A stretch of 64,000 bases of DNA from Ophiura sarsii (GCA_035610835.1 CM069441.1:99008180-99072179); one strand, 5' to 3'; positions 1-13,145 are shown, counted from the stretch's first letter. The notes: a model not told the origin generated them from the sequence alone. Translations and numbers: made by a program.

Positions 1-556
1 TAAAGAATAAGTTGGACATAATGTTAATTTGAAATTAAAGCAGACGGAGTCCTAATTTAAGACTTGCCAATTTAGAGAACAGCGAGTAATCAATAGTGTG
101 GATTTCCTTCCAGACATGCTGCAATAATAGCACGTATTTGCTGTTGAGGTTTGCAAGGATCGTCATTATACAATCAATGTATTACACGGGGCATCATGCA
201 TTCAATTACAATGTCAATACTTCTGATGTGATGTATAGACTAAGAAAATGATCGACCGTCATTCCAGTAGGGGTATATAGTTCTTTTTCTTGTCTGGTAC
301 ATGAACATAATTTCTAAGATAATATGCATACTATAGCAATAAACAGAAGTAGGTGAGTGGTCGGACATTTGATATAAAAGGCCATCTTTACAAGCAGTAA
401 ATATCATGTGCTTAACTGTAAGAGAGATACAAAAATTATTACAAAAGACAGCCTTGAGAGTTCCTCCAAATGATTCAAATATAAAATTACGAAGACAATT
501 GCGTTTCTTAAATGTTCATTTAAGTCTTCCTGTCCTCATTGCCTGTAATTCTTTAA
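1..556. other. No gene seen (copy-1 intron-equivalent sequence)
   Basis: AT-rich sequence equal to 38,889-39,444, which lies in the 5.5-kb intron of the WSCD-like gene. No coding signal or repeat structure stands out. Confidence 0.6.
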
Positions 557-684
557 AATTAGTATGACAATATAAAGGTGAAATAACCGTGCTGTGAAAA
601 TAATTTTGAAAAGTTTATGAGAAAGTTAACGTCGCCATGAAAGTAATTATTTATACATTCACCGTGAAAGTGAGTCTATAGGAA

Positions 685-1460
685 GCACTGCAAAACTATT
701 ACGCATGGTTAAAACGTATAAGTAACTTGTACGTAAGACGTATAAGTAACTTGTCCGTAAGACTTATACAATAGGCGCCAATGTAATAATTTGCATAACC
801 ATGCGTACAAATGGTACAAGCAACCGTAAATATTTACTGAAACCAATGCAAATATGTGATGCGATCTGAGAAAACCCGTCGGATGTCGCAAAATGTGAAC
901 TCGGGGTTATGGGTAAAATAGAAAAAAAAAAAAAATAAAAAAAAAAAAAAAACATTTTTCTTCTTTTTAGATTTGTTTAAAGAAAATTAGTTTCCAGTAC
1001 TTTGTGTCATCATCTTTCATGAAATTTCACCTTGACAAACTTACTTAAGTCACTTTTATTATTAACCTTATAATGTTATTATATTGAATTATGTATATTT
1101 TTGGCCTATTTTCATGATTTCTTGTTTTGTAGCTTTTGGTGACATCACAATCATCATTCACTCATAACTTTTTTGTAGTGATCGTAGAAAAATGATCGAA
1201 ACAGTTCTGTAATCAGCACAGTTTTAGCTTTCTTATGATATAAATATCTCCAATATGAAAAATGCCACCATGTGGCGGGTTTTCACAGATCGCATCACAT
1301 ATTTCTATATCAATATGGAAATATTTGTATTGGTTAAGTTCACTTGTCATTGGTGCTTATACGTATGGTGTTGCAAGATATTACGCTGGCGACTTTCGTA
1401 TAAGTCTAATGTACAAGTCACATATACGTATGACCCATACGTACTAGTTTCGCACTGCGG
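685..1460. mobile_element. Hairpin MITE, family A, interrupted by another MITE
   Basis: The ends GCACTGCAAAACTATTACGC and (reversed) GCAGTGCGAAACTAGTACG are imperfect inverted arms of over 100 bp. They are rich in GTACAAGT/ACTTGTAC words and close on a central AACCAATGCAAATAT palindrome. A 444-bp element sits in that centre (855-1,298). No ORF of note, so non-autonomous. Confidence 0.8.
855..1298. mobile_element. 444-bp MITE nested in family A, copy-1 specific
   Basis: Inverted ends GTGATGCGATCTGWGAAAAC are flanked by ATAT at 851-854 and 1,299-1,302. Copy 2 has an uninterrupted ATAT at the same place, which proves the insertion. The boundary can also be read as a TA target duplication with TGTGATGCG ends. 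The interior is A/T-rich with two poly-A runs near 930-953. Confidence 0.9.
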
Positions 1461-1856
1461 CCTGAAGTATATTTATTGTATTACCATTGTATGTATCTCA
1501 TTTGTGATTAATAAAAACTGAACTGAATATGCAAAGCATGTCACATGACGAGATCTTACGTACACAAACATACGTTTGCCATCATTCAGATGTACACGTT
1601 TCTAACAATACGTCATCCGCGCACTATTTTAAAAGTTTAATTCAAATCGTTCGCCTGGGGCTTAACCCTGTCAGCTACTAGGTGATGGTAAATGTGTTAT
1701 GACAAATTAGCGAGTTGTATAATCTCTAAGGTTAGCATGAACATATAAAGCTGAAATAACCGTGCCGTGAAAATAATTTTGAAAAATTAATGAGAAAGTT
1801 AATGTTGCCATGAAAGTAATTCTTTATACATTCACCGTGAAAGTGAGTCTATAGGA

Positions 1857-2190
1857 ATCACTGCAAAACTAATACGCATGGTTCAAACGTATAAGTTACT
1901 TGTACGTTTGACTTATACAATAGGCGCCAATGTAATAATTTGCATAACCATGCGTATAAATGGTACAAACAACCGTAAATATTTACTGAAACCAATGCAA
2001 ATATTTCTATATCAATATGGAAATATTTGTATTGGATTAGTAAGATGTCGTATTGGATTAGTTCACTTTTCATTGGTGCTTGTACGTATGGTGTTGCAAG
2101 ATATTACGCTGGCGACTTTCGTATAAGTCTAATGTACAAGTCATATATATATACGTATGACCCATGATACGTACTAGTTTCGCACTGCGG
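1857..2190. mobile_element. Hairpin MITE, family A
   Basis: Intact 334-bp copy with the same arms and central AACCAATGCAAATATTTC palindrome as the element at 685-1,460. It sits in the second unit of the local tandem duplication. Confidence 0.8.
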
Positions 2191-2460
2191 CCTTAAGTAT
2201 ATTTATTGTATTACCATTGTATGTATCTCATTTGTGGTGAATGAAAACTGAACTGAATAATATGGGAAGCAAGGCACGTGACGAGATCTTAACATACGTT
2301 TGCCATCATTCAGGTGTACACGTTTCTAACAATACTTCATCCGCGCACTATTTTAAAAGTTTAATACAAATCGTTCGCCTGGGGCTTAGCCCTGTCAGCT
2401 ACTAGGTGATGGTAAATGTGTAATGACAAATTAGCGAGTCATATGTTCTTTATTTCTATA

Positions 2461-2590
2461 TGTTATCGAACAACATATTAATTGGGATTTTTATGGAATT
2501 TTTAATTGGGATTTTTAGTGGATTTTTTAATAGGGATTTTGATTGGAATTTTTAATTGGCATTTTTATTGGCATTTTTATTGGGATTGTA
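2461..2590. repeat. Short degenerate tandem repeat, copy 1
   Basis: About eight units of 13-16 bp around AATTGGGATTTTTAT, including GGAATTTTT and GGCATTTTT variants. The same array is at about 40,943-41,061 in copy 2 with different third-unit variants. Confidence 0.8.
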
Positions 2591-5068
2591 AAAATGTCTA
2601 TTAGCAAATATTGGTGCGACTTGTGTCAATAACTGATCTTTTGAAATGCTTAAGCAATATGAATAATTCACACTACTGTTCTTTTCTTGATTCTTATGAT
2701 GAACGCATTCGTGTTTTGTTTCACGTATTAATGACATTATGTAGGCTATAATTATGCTTATTTGAACAGTAAATAACAAATGATATAGATATTCACCACA
2801 CATTCAATTTGTCACATGTCTTGCAATAAGCTCGGTAACCAATGCGAATCGGAACTATTAAAATGCCTACTCATTTCTTATTAAGCATAAACTTCCCTTT
2901 AAAACATCACATAGAAATTGAATCAAAGGCGCACACAGGGAGTTTATAATACCTGTAATATCAAACAGAAATATCTGCGCTTTCGTTTTTTAACACGTGC
3001 GGTCCGAGTATTATCAAATATTGAGACACCCAGTAAACTAATCCATCCGTATATCAAAAACAAACCACCCTCGGGATTATCTCTTCCAACCGTGAATTCT
3101 AGGTCAACGAAAAGTGCATCATTATGTGAAGACAACAAACATGTATGTGTGACGTTATACTATGAAATTAATCCGACGGATGATCATTAATATGATACTA
3201 AATATCATGTGTCTTAATGTTTCAAAATACTTTTTTCTTCTAGTTCGGATGATCAAAACATTACGGAGCTCGTGTGAAACGCACGCACAAAATTAGGGCT
3301 CATAGCGACACGTGATATTGGGCTACATTTAACACAAAAAGTCCCTGACCTGGCGCTTTGGTGTTGGCTTATCCAAAATCAATAATCGATACCAAAAATC
3401 CGAGATATGAGCAAATTTGTTCTCCGTAGTGTGTTACTTATGATTATGATGATTTTAATAACAATGACTAACAACAACATTAGTTTCCTATGGGATATCA
3501 TTGATTTGTATTGTCCACTGTGTGCTATCTCAACCAGTCAGGTATCTGGATAAACAGGTAACAGGCATCGACACGAGTCTGTACACACACATGTTCACTG
3601 CGTAATCACACACTAAGCAATGATATCCCACAGAAACTCAATTTTAGTGCTATTTTGTTATTGGTAGTTGTGGTCATTGAAACAATCATAACATCATGAA
3701 TGAAGTATCAAAGTACGGAGAAGAAATTTACTCATTTAATGTATATCTCAGATGTTTGGAATCGATTATTGATTTTGGATTAGCGCGCCAACATCAAAGC
3801 ACCTGGCCAGGGACTTTATGTGTTATGTGTATGTCTGTTTGCCGTGCGATTATGTTGAAACACCTGTCACTGACCAGTTCGCGCAATCTACCTTTTTTGT
3901 CCGATTCAAGAGAAACTCAGCATTTGACATTATCATCATTATCGTTTCTGCTGCAAGTAAACATGAGTGGGCCTGTCATCTTCTTAAATAGCAACATTGG
4001 GACTTCTTGCGCCTAGCAATCTAACTCAAAATTGAAATGCAATTATTCACAGACAGTCAGATTCAACGTCGTTACATATATTGATGAACAAATTGAACCC
4101 GTCAACCCTCCCACAGGTATCTATTCTATATAGAACAAACAACGATGTACCAAACATACACAGTCTGGCTATTGAACTATTCTTTAATTTCCCAACTTTA
4201 ATCACGATCATTCCGGGTTTTGTTACGAGAATATGGATATCGACTAAAATGTCAAATTGTGCAGATTTTGAAGATGCTATTCCTGTAACATAATATAGAA
4301 ACTAATTATAGACAGCTGAAGGCATTGCCGGACTTAAAACAAAATAAATCTTTCCTGTCTTGTCTGATGTTCAATCGTTGTATTGGCCATCAAGCAACGG
4401 ATATCTTGTTTTGTCTTTCTTTAAGTACACAAGCGCAACTAAAATACCGCATTGCTACTTTTGTCAAAATTAGGAATTATTGGACGTAAAAACTGATGAT
4501 TTTTAATATGTACCTTTTTGAAGACATTTCTAAATATATATGACATTATTACGATTCTATATCTCGTTCAAATAACGTATAACATCTGGAGAAAGACCAA
4601 CTAAGAGTAACGCATCACGTATTAATATACGGGTGAGCGCATTATGCCGATACAAGAGCGAACTTGAACAATGTAAATATAACAGCTAGACGGTAAAACT
4701 GCCGTAAGAGACCCACTATGCAAATATAGTAAGCTTCAACCAACTTCCCAAATAGAAAATCAGGACATGAGCTGGTTAGAGAATAGAAAGTTTTCAATAA
4801 TATACGCAAACTGTCTATTATTAGTTATTATTTTTATATGGGCTTTCCAAACGGTACAATAAAAGTGCGTATTTAATGTTGTGCACAAAGTTCCCGGATG
4901 TGCGTCCAATATTCAAAAAATATTGCCGTCCAATATTTTTGTGCTGCGCAGAAGATGTGCGCGTGAGTATATATGCGCAGAGAATGTCAGTTCGGGCTTA
5001 TTTAGTTTTTTTGTATCAAAACAGTCTGTTATATAAATAATAATAATATTATTGAATGTCTTATTTTC
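2591..5068. other. No gene seen (intron-equivalent sequence, copy 1)
   Basis: Matches 41,062-43,550 in the 5.5-kb intron of the WSCD-like gene. Open frames of 64-106 codons occur on both strands, but they change amino acids or break between copies, and none has compatible splice phases. I treat the stretch as non-coding. Confidence 0.6.
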
Positions 5069-5169
5069 GGGTGATACAAGAATATATTGCACTCACTATA
5101 AAAATATTGAACTCGTCTCCAACTCGTGCAATATTTTTATAGCTCGTGCAATATATTCTTGTATCACCC
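5069..5169. repeat. 101-bp near-perfect palindrome, copy 1
   Basis: Arms of about 41 bp begin GGGTGATACAAGAATATATT and end with its reverse complement. There is one CTCA/CTCG bubble and a loop of about 19 bases made of two AACTCGT words. It is in the position of the intron between the WSC and sulfotransferase exons, so its transcript could fold into a long stem. Confidence 0.9.
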
Positions 5170-5792
5170 TCAAAGCCATTACATATTATATAAATACTCC
5201 TGTTAGTTCTCGTGCAAATCAGAAGCAATACATGAAGTATAAGGTACCTCATACGCTCATAAGTCTTTTACATGTATATATTCCAAATATAAAAAAGGCC
5301 GTTTGCAGTTTGATTTTAAGATTTCTCCACAAAGTTACTTGTCTTTTGTCCGTCACGTGCATATCCTATGTGAATTTTGCTTAGACATCTTAGAGGCGCC
5401 AAAATATACAATTATATTTTGGTAGGACTCGTTGATCACTAAAATACAATGTTTGACAATTAAGTGATGATTAATAAATACAGGAATCGACAAATCCATT
5501 GTAATTTACGAATCTCCTTGAAAATCATTATATAGATGCAATTTACTACTTATAAAAATCATTGTTTTTTGGAGTAATTTTTACCCATGGATGATCGAAT
5601 GCAGAACACTCGGGCGAACACTCTCTTCCGTCATGTCATTTTCATTGTAATGGCTTTTCCCGGATCAATGTTTTTTGTTGACTAAAAGGATCTTTCACGA
5701 ATACATAAAAAAGTGAATTACATTGATTGAAAAAGTCTATATGGAAGTAATTACATTAGTCTAAAATTGAGACAAATAAGAACGTAACAAAC
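5170..5792. other. No gene seen (copy 1)
   Basis: AT-rich, intron-equivalent sequence ahead of the broken WSC exon; matches 43,652-44,286. Confidence 0.5.
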
Positions 5793-5969
5793 CTTCAATG
5801 GTCGTTTGATATACAGACAGAAACGATTCTCCCCCGCAATAGAATTCGTTGGCACCACTGCAAGGCACGTTGCTTTATCAGATGGGACCGTGTCACGAAG
5901 AGTAAAAGCGTGCTGCAGAAAACCACAGTGACACTCGCGACCACGTCCAAGCGCTGCCATAGGAAATTG
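5793..5969 (-). pseudogene. Duplicate of WSC exon 2, frameshifted
   Basis: Copy of the exon at 44,287-44,464, 177 nt instead of 178. One base is missing at 5,873/5,874, in the codons for the cysteine after PSDK. The frame is lost for the last three WSC cysteines and the exon-end phase changes. The rest of the sequence, including both splice sites, is kept. With the opposite-sign indel in the preceding exon, only the WSC domain would be out of frame, but that frame contains a stop. Confidence 0.82.
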
Positions 5970-6870
5970 CTGAAAAAGAGGGGGAAACCAAATACATGGA
6001 TGAGAATTCACAATAACGTTCTATTCATTGTATTTGAATATTTTTTTGTTGTTGGAATTTCTGTAGTTAAGGATTGGCATGTCGTTTTGTTTACCAATAC
6101 CACTCTTTTAAAGTACCCTCGGAGCTGCAATCTTCGAATGCCTTTTTAATACTGTATCAAGAGTCAACTTATAAACGTCAAGGCTCTAACCGACATTTTG
6201 GTAATTTTAAGAATTTTAGTTCACCAAAAACATATGAAAACAAAATAAAATTGACTGGAAGTGAGGTTTTTAAACATTTTAATCTTTTAAAACTTTGTTA
6301 TAGAATGTTAAAACCTTACAAATGTTAATTTAAAAAAAACCATCATCTTCAAAACACTGAAACGTCAGTTAAAACTTTGAAGGTCTAAGGTGACGCTTAG
6401 ACCCAGACTAGACTTTTTCAATGTTTTTGCACGGTAATAATCAATGTTCATGGTAGCATTTTGTGAGGCTTGACACATGGTATACCTATTAAGCATATAT
6501 ACGGTAAAACATGAGGCCGTGATGTAAATGCGATTATAGAATATTGTTACTTCAAACAAGACAGATAGCATTATAATGATAGAGTAATTGTCAATTGCAT
6601 ATTATATTAAAGAATCTACTTGGTGATATTATCAGGTGTGAAGCTATTGAACAATATTGTGATGTTACATAGCTTCACGTTTAAATTGCCACCAATAAAG
6701 ATATGGTCCGGTAGGGGAGGAGGAAGTGGTCAAAAATAAATAAAGCGCCAAAGTTTTAGAGTTCATTTTCAGAGTGCCGAAAACACAGGTTTGCATTAGC
6801 ATCTTGTCTATTGAATTACGATAGGCATCCTTTAAATTGATGATGATGATTATAACACATTGTTTATTAC

Positions 6871-7038
6871 CTTTTGCATGCATATATTAACGCATTTCGT
6901 AACGGTCATCGTATTCTCGACCAGGGTGTATCCGTTGCTGAAAATCTGTGTACCTCCATCTGGTCTGACTGCACATGCGCAGGAAACCTTCTGCTATCCC
7001 ACTAGGTACTTTGCTGCTACTTGCATCCCAAACTTTCA
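6871..7038 (-). pseudogene. Duplicate of WSC exon 1, frameshifted
   Basis: Copy of the exon at 45,370-45,536 with the same splice sites. It is 168 nt instead of 167 because of an extra A on the plus strand at 6,981, between the linker and the first WSC cysteine. From there the original frame runs out of the WSC pattern and meets a TAA near the exon end. No other base differs. An alternative acceptor could bypass the insertion, but the partner exon is also broken. Confidence 0.8.
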
Positions 7039-10000
7039 CTGCAAGATACAAGAGGGACTAATTTGGTTAGATATGATTCAACGTGCAATGTTTGGAAAGT
7101 CATTTTATTGGTCCAAAAAGATACTGGGAATCGTATTTTATCGATTAATAAACAACGAAAAAGAGGTGCGTGTGGGTGACTTTTAAAATGCCAATATTAT
7201 TCTTTAGGTAGCTCTAAATGGGTACGCCACAGACTGGTATACAGGTCATTATCATCTGGAAGGACCTGCCCTTTACCAAAGTAAACATTATAATAATTCC
7301 GCATACATCATGGGATATGGGACATAATCGTTGTTCAAACTGTAAACAAAAATAATGGAATAATAATTATTGTCTGAGTAGATATTATTTGTAAGGATAC
7401 AAGACACGTGTGTTGCAATCAAAACAACAAATAGTAAATCTAAATTTGTTCAGATGCCTTTAACATGTTTACATCTAAAAGCCGCGTGTGATAATTCTAA
7501 ACGAGATTCAGCGAAACACGGAAGACAAAGCAATCTATTGTGATTGATTAACACTTTCGCTCTAGAGGCAAATTTGCTAGAAAAATAAAACAAATTAAGG
7601 TCAAATGCCATATACCAACAGAATAAAATCACAACACGCTATAACAGCTAAATAACCGGACAGAACGATAACAAAAACCAGATTATGTGTAAGAGTGTCA
7701 TGAGACTTGAGTGTTTACATATCGTAGTATGATACATAAATAGATTCGAAAGAAGAAGTAAATTGGCATTTGTGACTGTGATAAAAATGCATTGTTTCAC
7801 ACGCCCAACAACTAAAACAAATGTTGGGCTATTAGGTATCTTTATAAAATTACTTAGACACCATGGTGACAATAAAGTAGTAAAATTAGAAAATATAGAA
7901 AAAGTATTTGTAGAAAATATATACAAATAGAGCTATGGATTATAGTCACTGTGTATTAAGGGTAAATGGGAATGAATTTATACGTTATACTAATTGACCA
8001 TGTAATACTCAACAATGCATGACACAAGAACAAATATATTGATTAAAATCATCTAAACTGAACCAGACTTTTATTTTATGTCAATAATTTAAACTTGGCC
8101 ATAGACGCTTACAATATTTTAGGTTCTCCCGTTGTTTATAAAACAATATTTTCACATCAAGATATTTTGATATCAGAAGAATCCCCATATTTGTTTTCAT
8201 TATTTCTGTAAACTCTTAGGGGACAGAAATGTTCCAATATTTCAATCACCTAATAATCCATCTGTAACAGCACACGGTTAAATGCACCCATGTGAGTATA
8301 ATAACAAGTGAACAAGTTCTAGAATCTATTTTCAAGCCCTCATTTTGATGTAATTACAGCTACATTCGCTTATTTAGGTATTTTATTTATCGAAACGGAT
8401 GTATCTATGTAACAAACAACTGCAATGACGAGAAAATAAATCAACTTTTGGGCGTTCCATAACAGAATTATTTATCAAAAAGCTTTAATATGCTCTAGGG
8501 AATATCCCTATGAAAAAAACGATGACGCTTAAGACACATCCCATGGAACCCCGAGGATCTATATTGAATAAACCTCGCTATGCACAAAATGTGCACTAAA
8601 CAACTTAAGAGCCCTCGGGAGAACACATCCAACATAACGTGCGAATAAAATGTCAAAAAGGCTGAAACAGCTCAGACGGCATTCTGTTATGTAGCCTATC
8701 GCTTTTATTGCATTTCAAAAAGCCATTATTGATTCGTATTCGCTTGATATTTCATGCCAATATGATTATTTATTGCGTTAGTTTTAGTTCAGTTGACAAC
8801 ACATTGTGAGAATGTTTTTGAAAAGGTATTGCATTTTACCATTATAACAGAAACCAACAACGCTAAATTCGAAGATATTTTCATATATTGATCATTATAG
8901 CGCAGCTGAGGTCACGTTGGATTGCATTCAGGGAGGGTACTTTTTATTAGGCAAACTTTAGAGCTAACCAGATGTAAAATGTGAATCTTTTTATTCAAAA
9001 CTATTCATTCATAATGTCATGCCCTATGTTAAGATCATTGCCTTCTCCGCATAGTTCGCTTCATTACACCACGGTAACGTCAACTACATATGACGACAGT
9101 GTACACTTTTCAGTACCGGCATCAACGTGCAAAACGTCATATGGTAATACAATTCTTCACGCGTACTTGGGTTCATTACAGGATTTAGGCAAGTGGCACA
9201 TTCATAACCTTCAATGATTAAAGGTTCTAGGACAGATACAATGGGCTTTTGCTATCTTTTAATATCGACTCTATTTGCCCTATCACAGCAGAAACTGACC
9301 ATATATATAAGGCTGCACTACCGACCTGAAAGACATTGATAAAAATATCTTGGCTTATAAATACATTTGACGCGAATAGTGTGTCATATTGACCTCTGCT
9401 ATACTAAGTGGTAACTCCGGGTTTACTTATTACTATACGTTTAAACGAATAATCCAAACGAAACTAAACCTGCTATATCATGTACATGCTGACAAATTGA
9501 TGTTATATGACACGGATTTTGCTGTTGAACTTCCGTATACACACAACATCAACCTGATCATGCAGGTGATTAAGTGTAAAGGACTCGTAAAAGGATCTTA
9601 CGAATCCCTTATAATCATATATTAAACTATGAAAAGTATGTATAAAAATGGTGAAAAGCCATGAAACCACCTTCAAAATATCATTACAAGTATGTGGGTA
9701 AATACATTCGAGGAGCGCATGGGAGTGACGTTGTAAGCTGCCCCTTTAAGATGCTCATCTTATTAAGAAATCTAAAAAACGCGAACAAAATTATCCTCAA
9801 AATATTGAAATAATTTCGAAAATAGAGCTTATTTGGTCAGATATTTTACATATCACAGTATACCACAGTGCTCAGAGTTACCACCACTTGTATGAAAACG
9901 TACAAGACAGTCGCGAACAATTGCGTTATGGGAGATTTGAGGCACTCTAGGGAGCAGGTGTAGCATAGTCACTTTAATGCAGCCACAGTTAGTATTTGTT

Positions 10001-10578
10001 TTGTAACTGCTGCTGCGGCATTGGCACGAGACAGAACGGTCAAGTTACGGTTTCGATCACGATATTAATTTATACACAAATATAACGTGAGTGTCTTAGA
10101 TTTAGGCAGTAGATACCATATCAGCACGTTTAATTTGAAAGGCAATAATTACTATAAAGGGATGTTGATCAATTGCAATACCGTATCAGTCAGCCAATCT
10201 GATCAGTAGTCGTGAGAAAGATATCCAACTAAAACGCTGATTAAATATTCGGAATAATTCTGTAATAGCCGTCACACAGAATATTTACCGAAATATAATA
10301 ATTCATAAGATTTGAAAGGAATTCCACAGTTATGCCAAATAATCCATTAAATATGCCCAGGTTGTTCCTTACATAGGGTGAATATTTTGGGCAGAGGTCG
10401 ATTGTTGACTTATATGTGGTTTGGTGTTGACGTCCAATGAACCAATAGTTAACGGTTAGGCAAAAAAATGTATGTTGTCCTCGACCACCCGCTCGTCAGA
10501 TTTAGGGCCGCTCCGCTTTTTTTCCAGATTAAAAAAAAAAAAATGGCATTGAATATTAAATCAAGTGTTTATAACGTA
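7039..10578. other. No gene seen (upstream of the broken WSC exons, copy 1)
   Basis: Matches 45,537-49,084. It should hold the exon preceding the WSC exons if the gene is compact, but no minus-strand stretch with a phase-1 donor and conserved frame was found. A small plus-strand frame at 9,389-9,625 stays open in both copies but with mostly amino-acid-changing differences. Confidence 0.5.
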
Positions 10579-11185
10579 TACAGGGTGAGTCAAAAAGAAG
10601 TTTACCCGGATTGGTGATGTTTTATTAAACAAACAAATGACACTCGAAAGTTCAGTAAAGCATATATTTAACAAGCATTCTCTCCTGCTTATTAGGAAAA
10701 AGGAATGACACAAATTGAGCATTGCTAAGAGGAGTTATGTCTATTCTAATAAAGGTACTCATTTTGCAAGCTGTCCACGGAATACTTGACCAAACAAATG
10801 CATTTTAGCTGCGTACTTCCCTATTGACCGAGATTGGTGATGTTTTTCAAAACAAATAAATGACACTTAAAAGTTCAGTAAAGCATTTATTTACCAAACA
10901 TACTCTGCTGCTTATTAGAGAAAATCAATGAAGCAAATTAATCATTCGTAAGAGAAATTATGCCTGTTGTAGCTGTCCAGGGAATACTTGACAAAACAAA
11001 TGTAAAGTAAGCAAAATGAGTACCTTTATTAAAATAGGCATAACTCCTCTTAGCAATGATCAATTTGTGTCATTCTTTTTTCCTAATAAGCAGGAGAGAA
11101 TGCTTGTTAAATATATGCTTTACTAAACTCTCGAGGGTCATTTTTTAAAATTTTAAAACATCACCAATCCGGGTAAACATCCGGG
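10579..11185. mobile_element. Mariner-like non-autonomous element with three arms, copy 1
   Basis: The left end is TA followed by CAGGGTGAGTCAAAAAGAAG, a common mariner-type terminus. The arm beginning GGATTGGTGATGTTTT occurs twice directly (from about 10,608 and 10,834). It occurs a third time inverted at the right end (ACATCACCAATCCGGGTAAAC). The outer right terminus is lost, because the sequence diverges after the GGGTAAAC. No transposase frame. Confidence 0.75.
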
Positions 11186-12897
11186 TATCAGTTGTTGGTA
11201 CACAATGATAACGTGTTTAGATTTACATTTCCTTCCGATTCGTTAGTTTTGTTATCGTTCAAATTTCAGATTGATTACCATGTCATACCAACCAAACATT
11301 TAAAATTAGAATATCAAAAGATTCCATTCTTTGATTCGACACTTGACCAAAATAATGTGGTGTTGAAAAAAGCAACCCTATCTTTGATTCCATGTCTTGC
11401 ATAAAATGTATGTCGCCTTCAAGAATGTCATTTTCCTTAAACCTAACAGTGTCCCTTTAATTTTGTTTTGATTTTGACGTGGCTGTGCAGCGTAACTTGC
11501 TCTAATTGCAAACAGCCTGTTTATTGCCTACTAATTTCCCGGTTGCATTTTTCTCAGAATACCGCATCAATGTCATGTTTAATTAGTATGCTTCTGCACT
11601 GGGCGCGTAAATGGGTTCACTGAAATGTCTGGTGCTGTTTAGGTAATAGATATTTCCCGAATCTTGGCCTTATTTAAATATTCAAAATACAAAAATACAA
11701 AATAATAAACACAATTTTATGAAGCATTGTCGTCACTCGCGTAAACTGCAATCAAGTACTCTTAATAAACAGGTATATTTAACCAAAGATATTTTCACAA
11801 ATTGTTAGTCGAGCTTGATGAGTTGTATAACTGTTTCCGATTGTACAGAAAAAGATATATGGCAGTTAATTACACTAACACGAGATGCTCTTTTCACAGT
11901 GGGTCAACCATTGAAAATATGTCACAGGCGTATACACTGCAAGTATATACTAGATGAGTATGTCAATTTCAGTCGATAAAAGCAAGTAAATATTGGCATG
12001 TAGATGTTGAATCTATAAATCTAAGCTGCGCTGCTACGGAAAGTATCAAAATGAAGCGGAATGTCAATACACACTAGCACATTGTCAATATTAGTTTGTT
12101 GGAAGAATAACCAGAGATTTTCTAGTAGGCTGATAAGGGGACGACCCTTACCGCTCCATGTATAAACAAGAACAGGTTAGCTACATTTAAGGCGCACGAG
12201 CCAAATAGATCCGCTTTATTATGTTGGACTTAAATGAGGCCTCGATACGTTAGCAAGTGCGATTGCAGTAAATCGCTGCATATTATGAAGCTATCACTTG
12301 TTATGTTTCCTATTCAACTTGATATACCGAATGGGATATATTTGCAAGTCTGGTATCAACCTCGTGTATAATTTGCAAATCTAGGACCTCAAAAACTTGT
12401 AAGTAATGGAGGTTCTCTCGCTCAAAGCTTGCACGTGTCAAATATTAAAGTATTTACCCATTTTCATAAGAGGATCGCCATGGGAATCAAGTTTATTGCG
12501 CGATATCTGAACCATGATGAAAGATTTCAATCTTCTTGGGCAAGCTCCCTCAGCTCCCGCGTGTTCATCCTTTTTTTCGCAATACAAAAACAACTCGTGT
12601 TACGTTTAATATTGAGATATGACAATGATTATAGTGACACGTTCAATCGGTTTCGTCAAAACACAACGGATGGTCAATATGTTTTGCCCGTGGACGTGAT
12701 TAGGTAATATATCGTGTAAGTACATCGTGTCGTATTAAGACACAGGGGAAATTGAGCTGGCAATGGAAGACGTATTGGGGAATTGGATCGCATCATTTTG
12801 GGCGGAATACGGGATTAACAAATTCTAAAAATACTGATATAGGAACGAGATCCTGCTTGTGTGAGAAACGACAACTCGACAATACATCTGTCATGGA
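11186..12897. other. No gene seen (copy 1)
   Basis: Matches 49,586-51,294. The 92-codon plus-strand frame at 12,429-12,707 is broken in copy 2 by a T-run length change, so I do not call it. Confidence 0.55.
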
Positions 12898-13145
12898 TTA
12901 ACACTTTCTACGGGGCAGTCGTCTGCAGAAGACAGTTCCCAAATTTAACAAAATCCTTCAAAAAATAATGTCAACATTATTGAATTTCATCACCACATTT
13001 GACATCACCATGAGAAATGCATTTAAATTAGCAATGCCTATAGTATCGGTTCAGTAATCCTTTAGATAGACTTTGAAAGTTGGGAAAGGTTTCTAAAAAT
13101 CTGTTTTATGAATTGTAAAACTAATAGCCGCGTGGAAAGTGTTAA
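12898..13145. mobile_element. TTAA-flanked MITE, family L, copy 1
   Basis: About 248 bp with termini TTAACACTTTCTACGGGG and CGCGTGGAAAGTGTTAA and a subterminal GTCGTCTGCAGA motif. TTAA at both ends suggests a TTAA target duplication with CACTTTCC termini, as in piggyBac-type MITEs. The superfamily is inferred. Confidence 0.75.

Larger units (their letters stand above)
557..2440. repeat. Local tandem duplication of a MITE-bearing unit, copy 1
   Basis: Two units, about 557-1,715 and 1,729-2,440, both begin with a sequence around ATATAAAGSTGAAATAACCG. Both carry a hairpin MITE and end with CTACTAGGTGATGGTAAATG and ATTAGCGAG. Without the 444-bp insertion in the first unit, the units are about 710 bp. 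The same pair is present in copy 2, so this event is older than the large duplication. Confidence 0.85.

Noticed and set aside
2944..3138. Minus-strand frame with a hydrophobic segment, acceptor and donor in the intron-equivalent region (also 41,416-41,610)
   Set aside because: Phases (1 in, 0 out) cannot join the flanking exons, and the differences between copies change amino acids (Glu/Asp, Arg/Pro).
9389..9625. 78-codon plus-strand frame open in both copies
   Set aside because: Several differences between copies are amino-acid changing (His/Tyr, Ile/Asn, Ser/Cys). No start context, splice signals or recognisable motif.
12429..12707. 92-codon plus-strand frame
   Set aside because: Broken in copy 2 by a T-run length change; no family resemblance.
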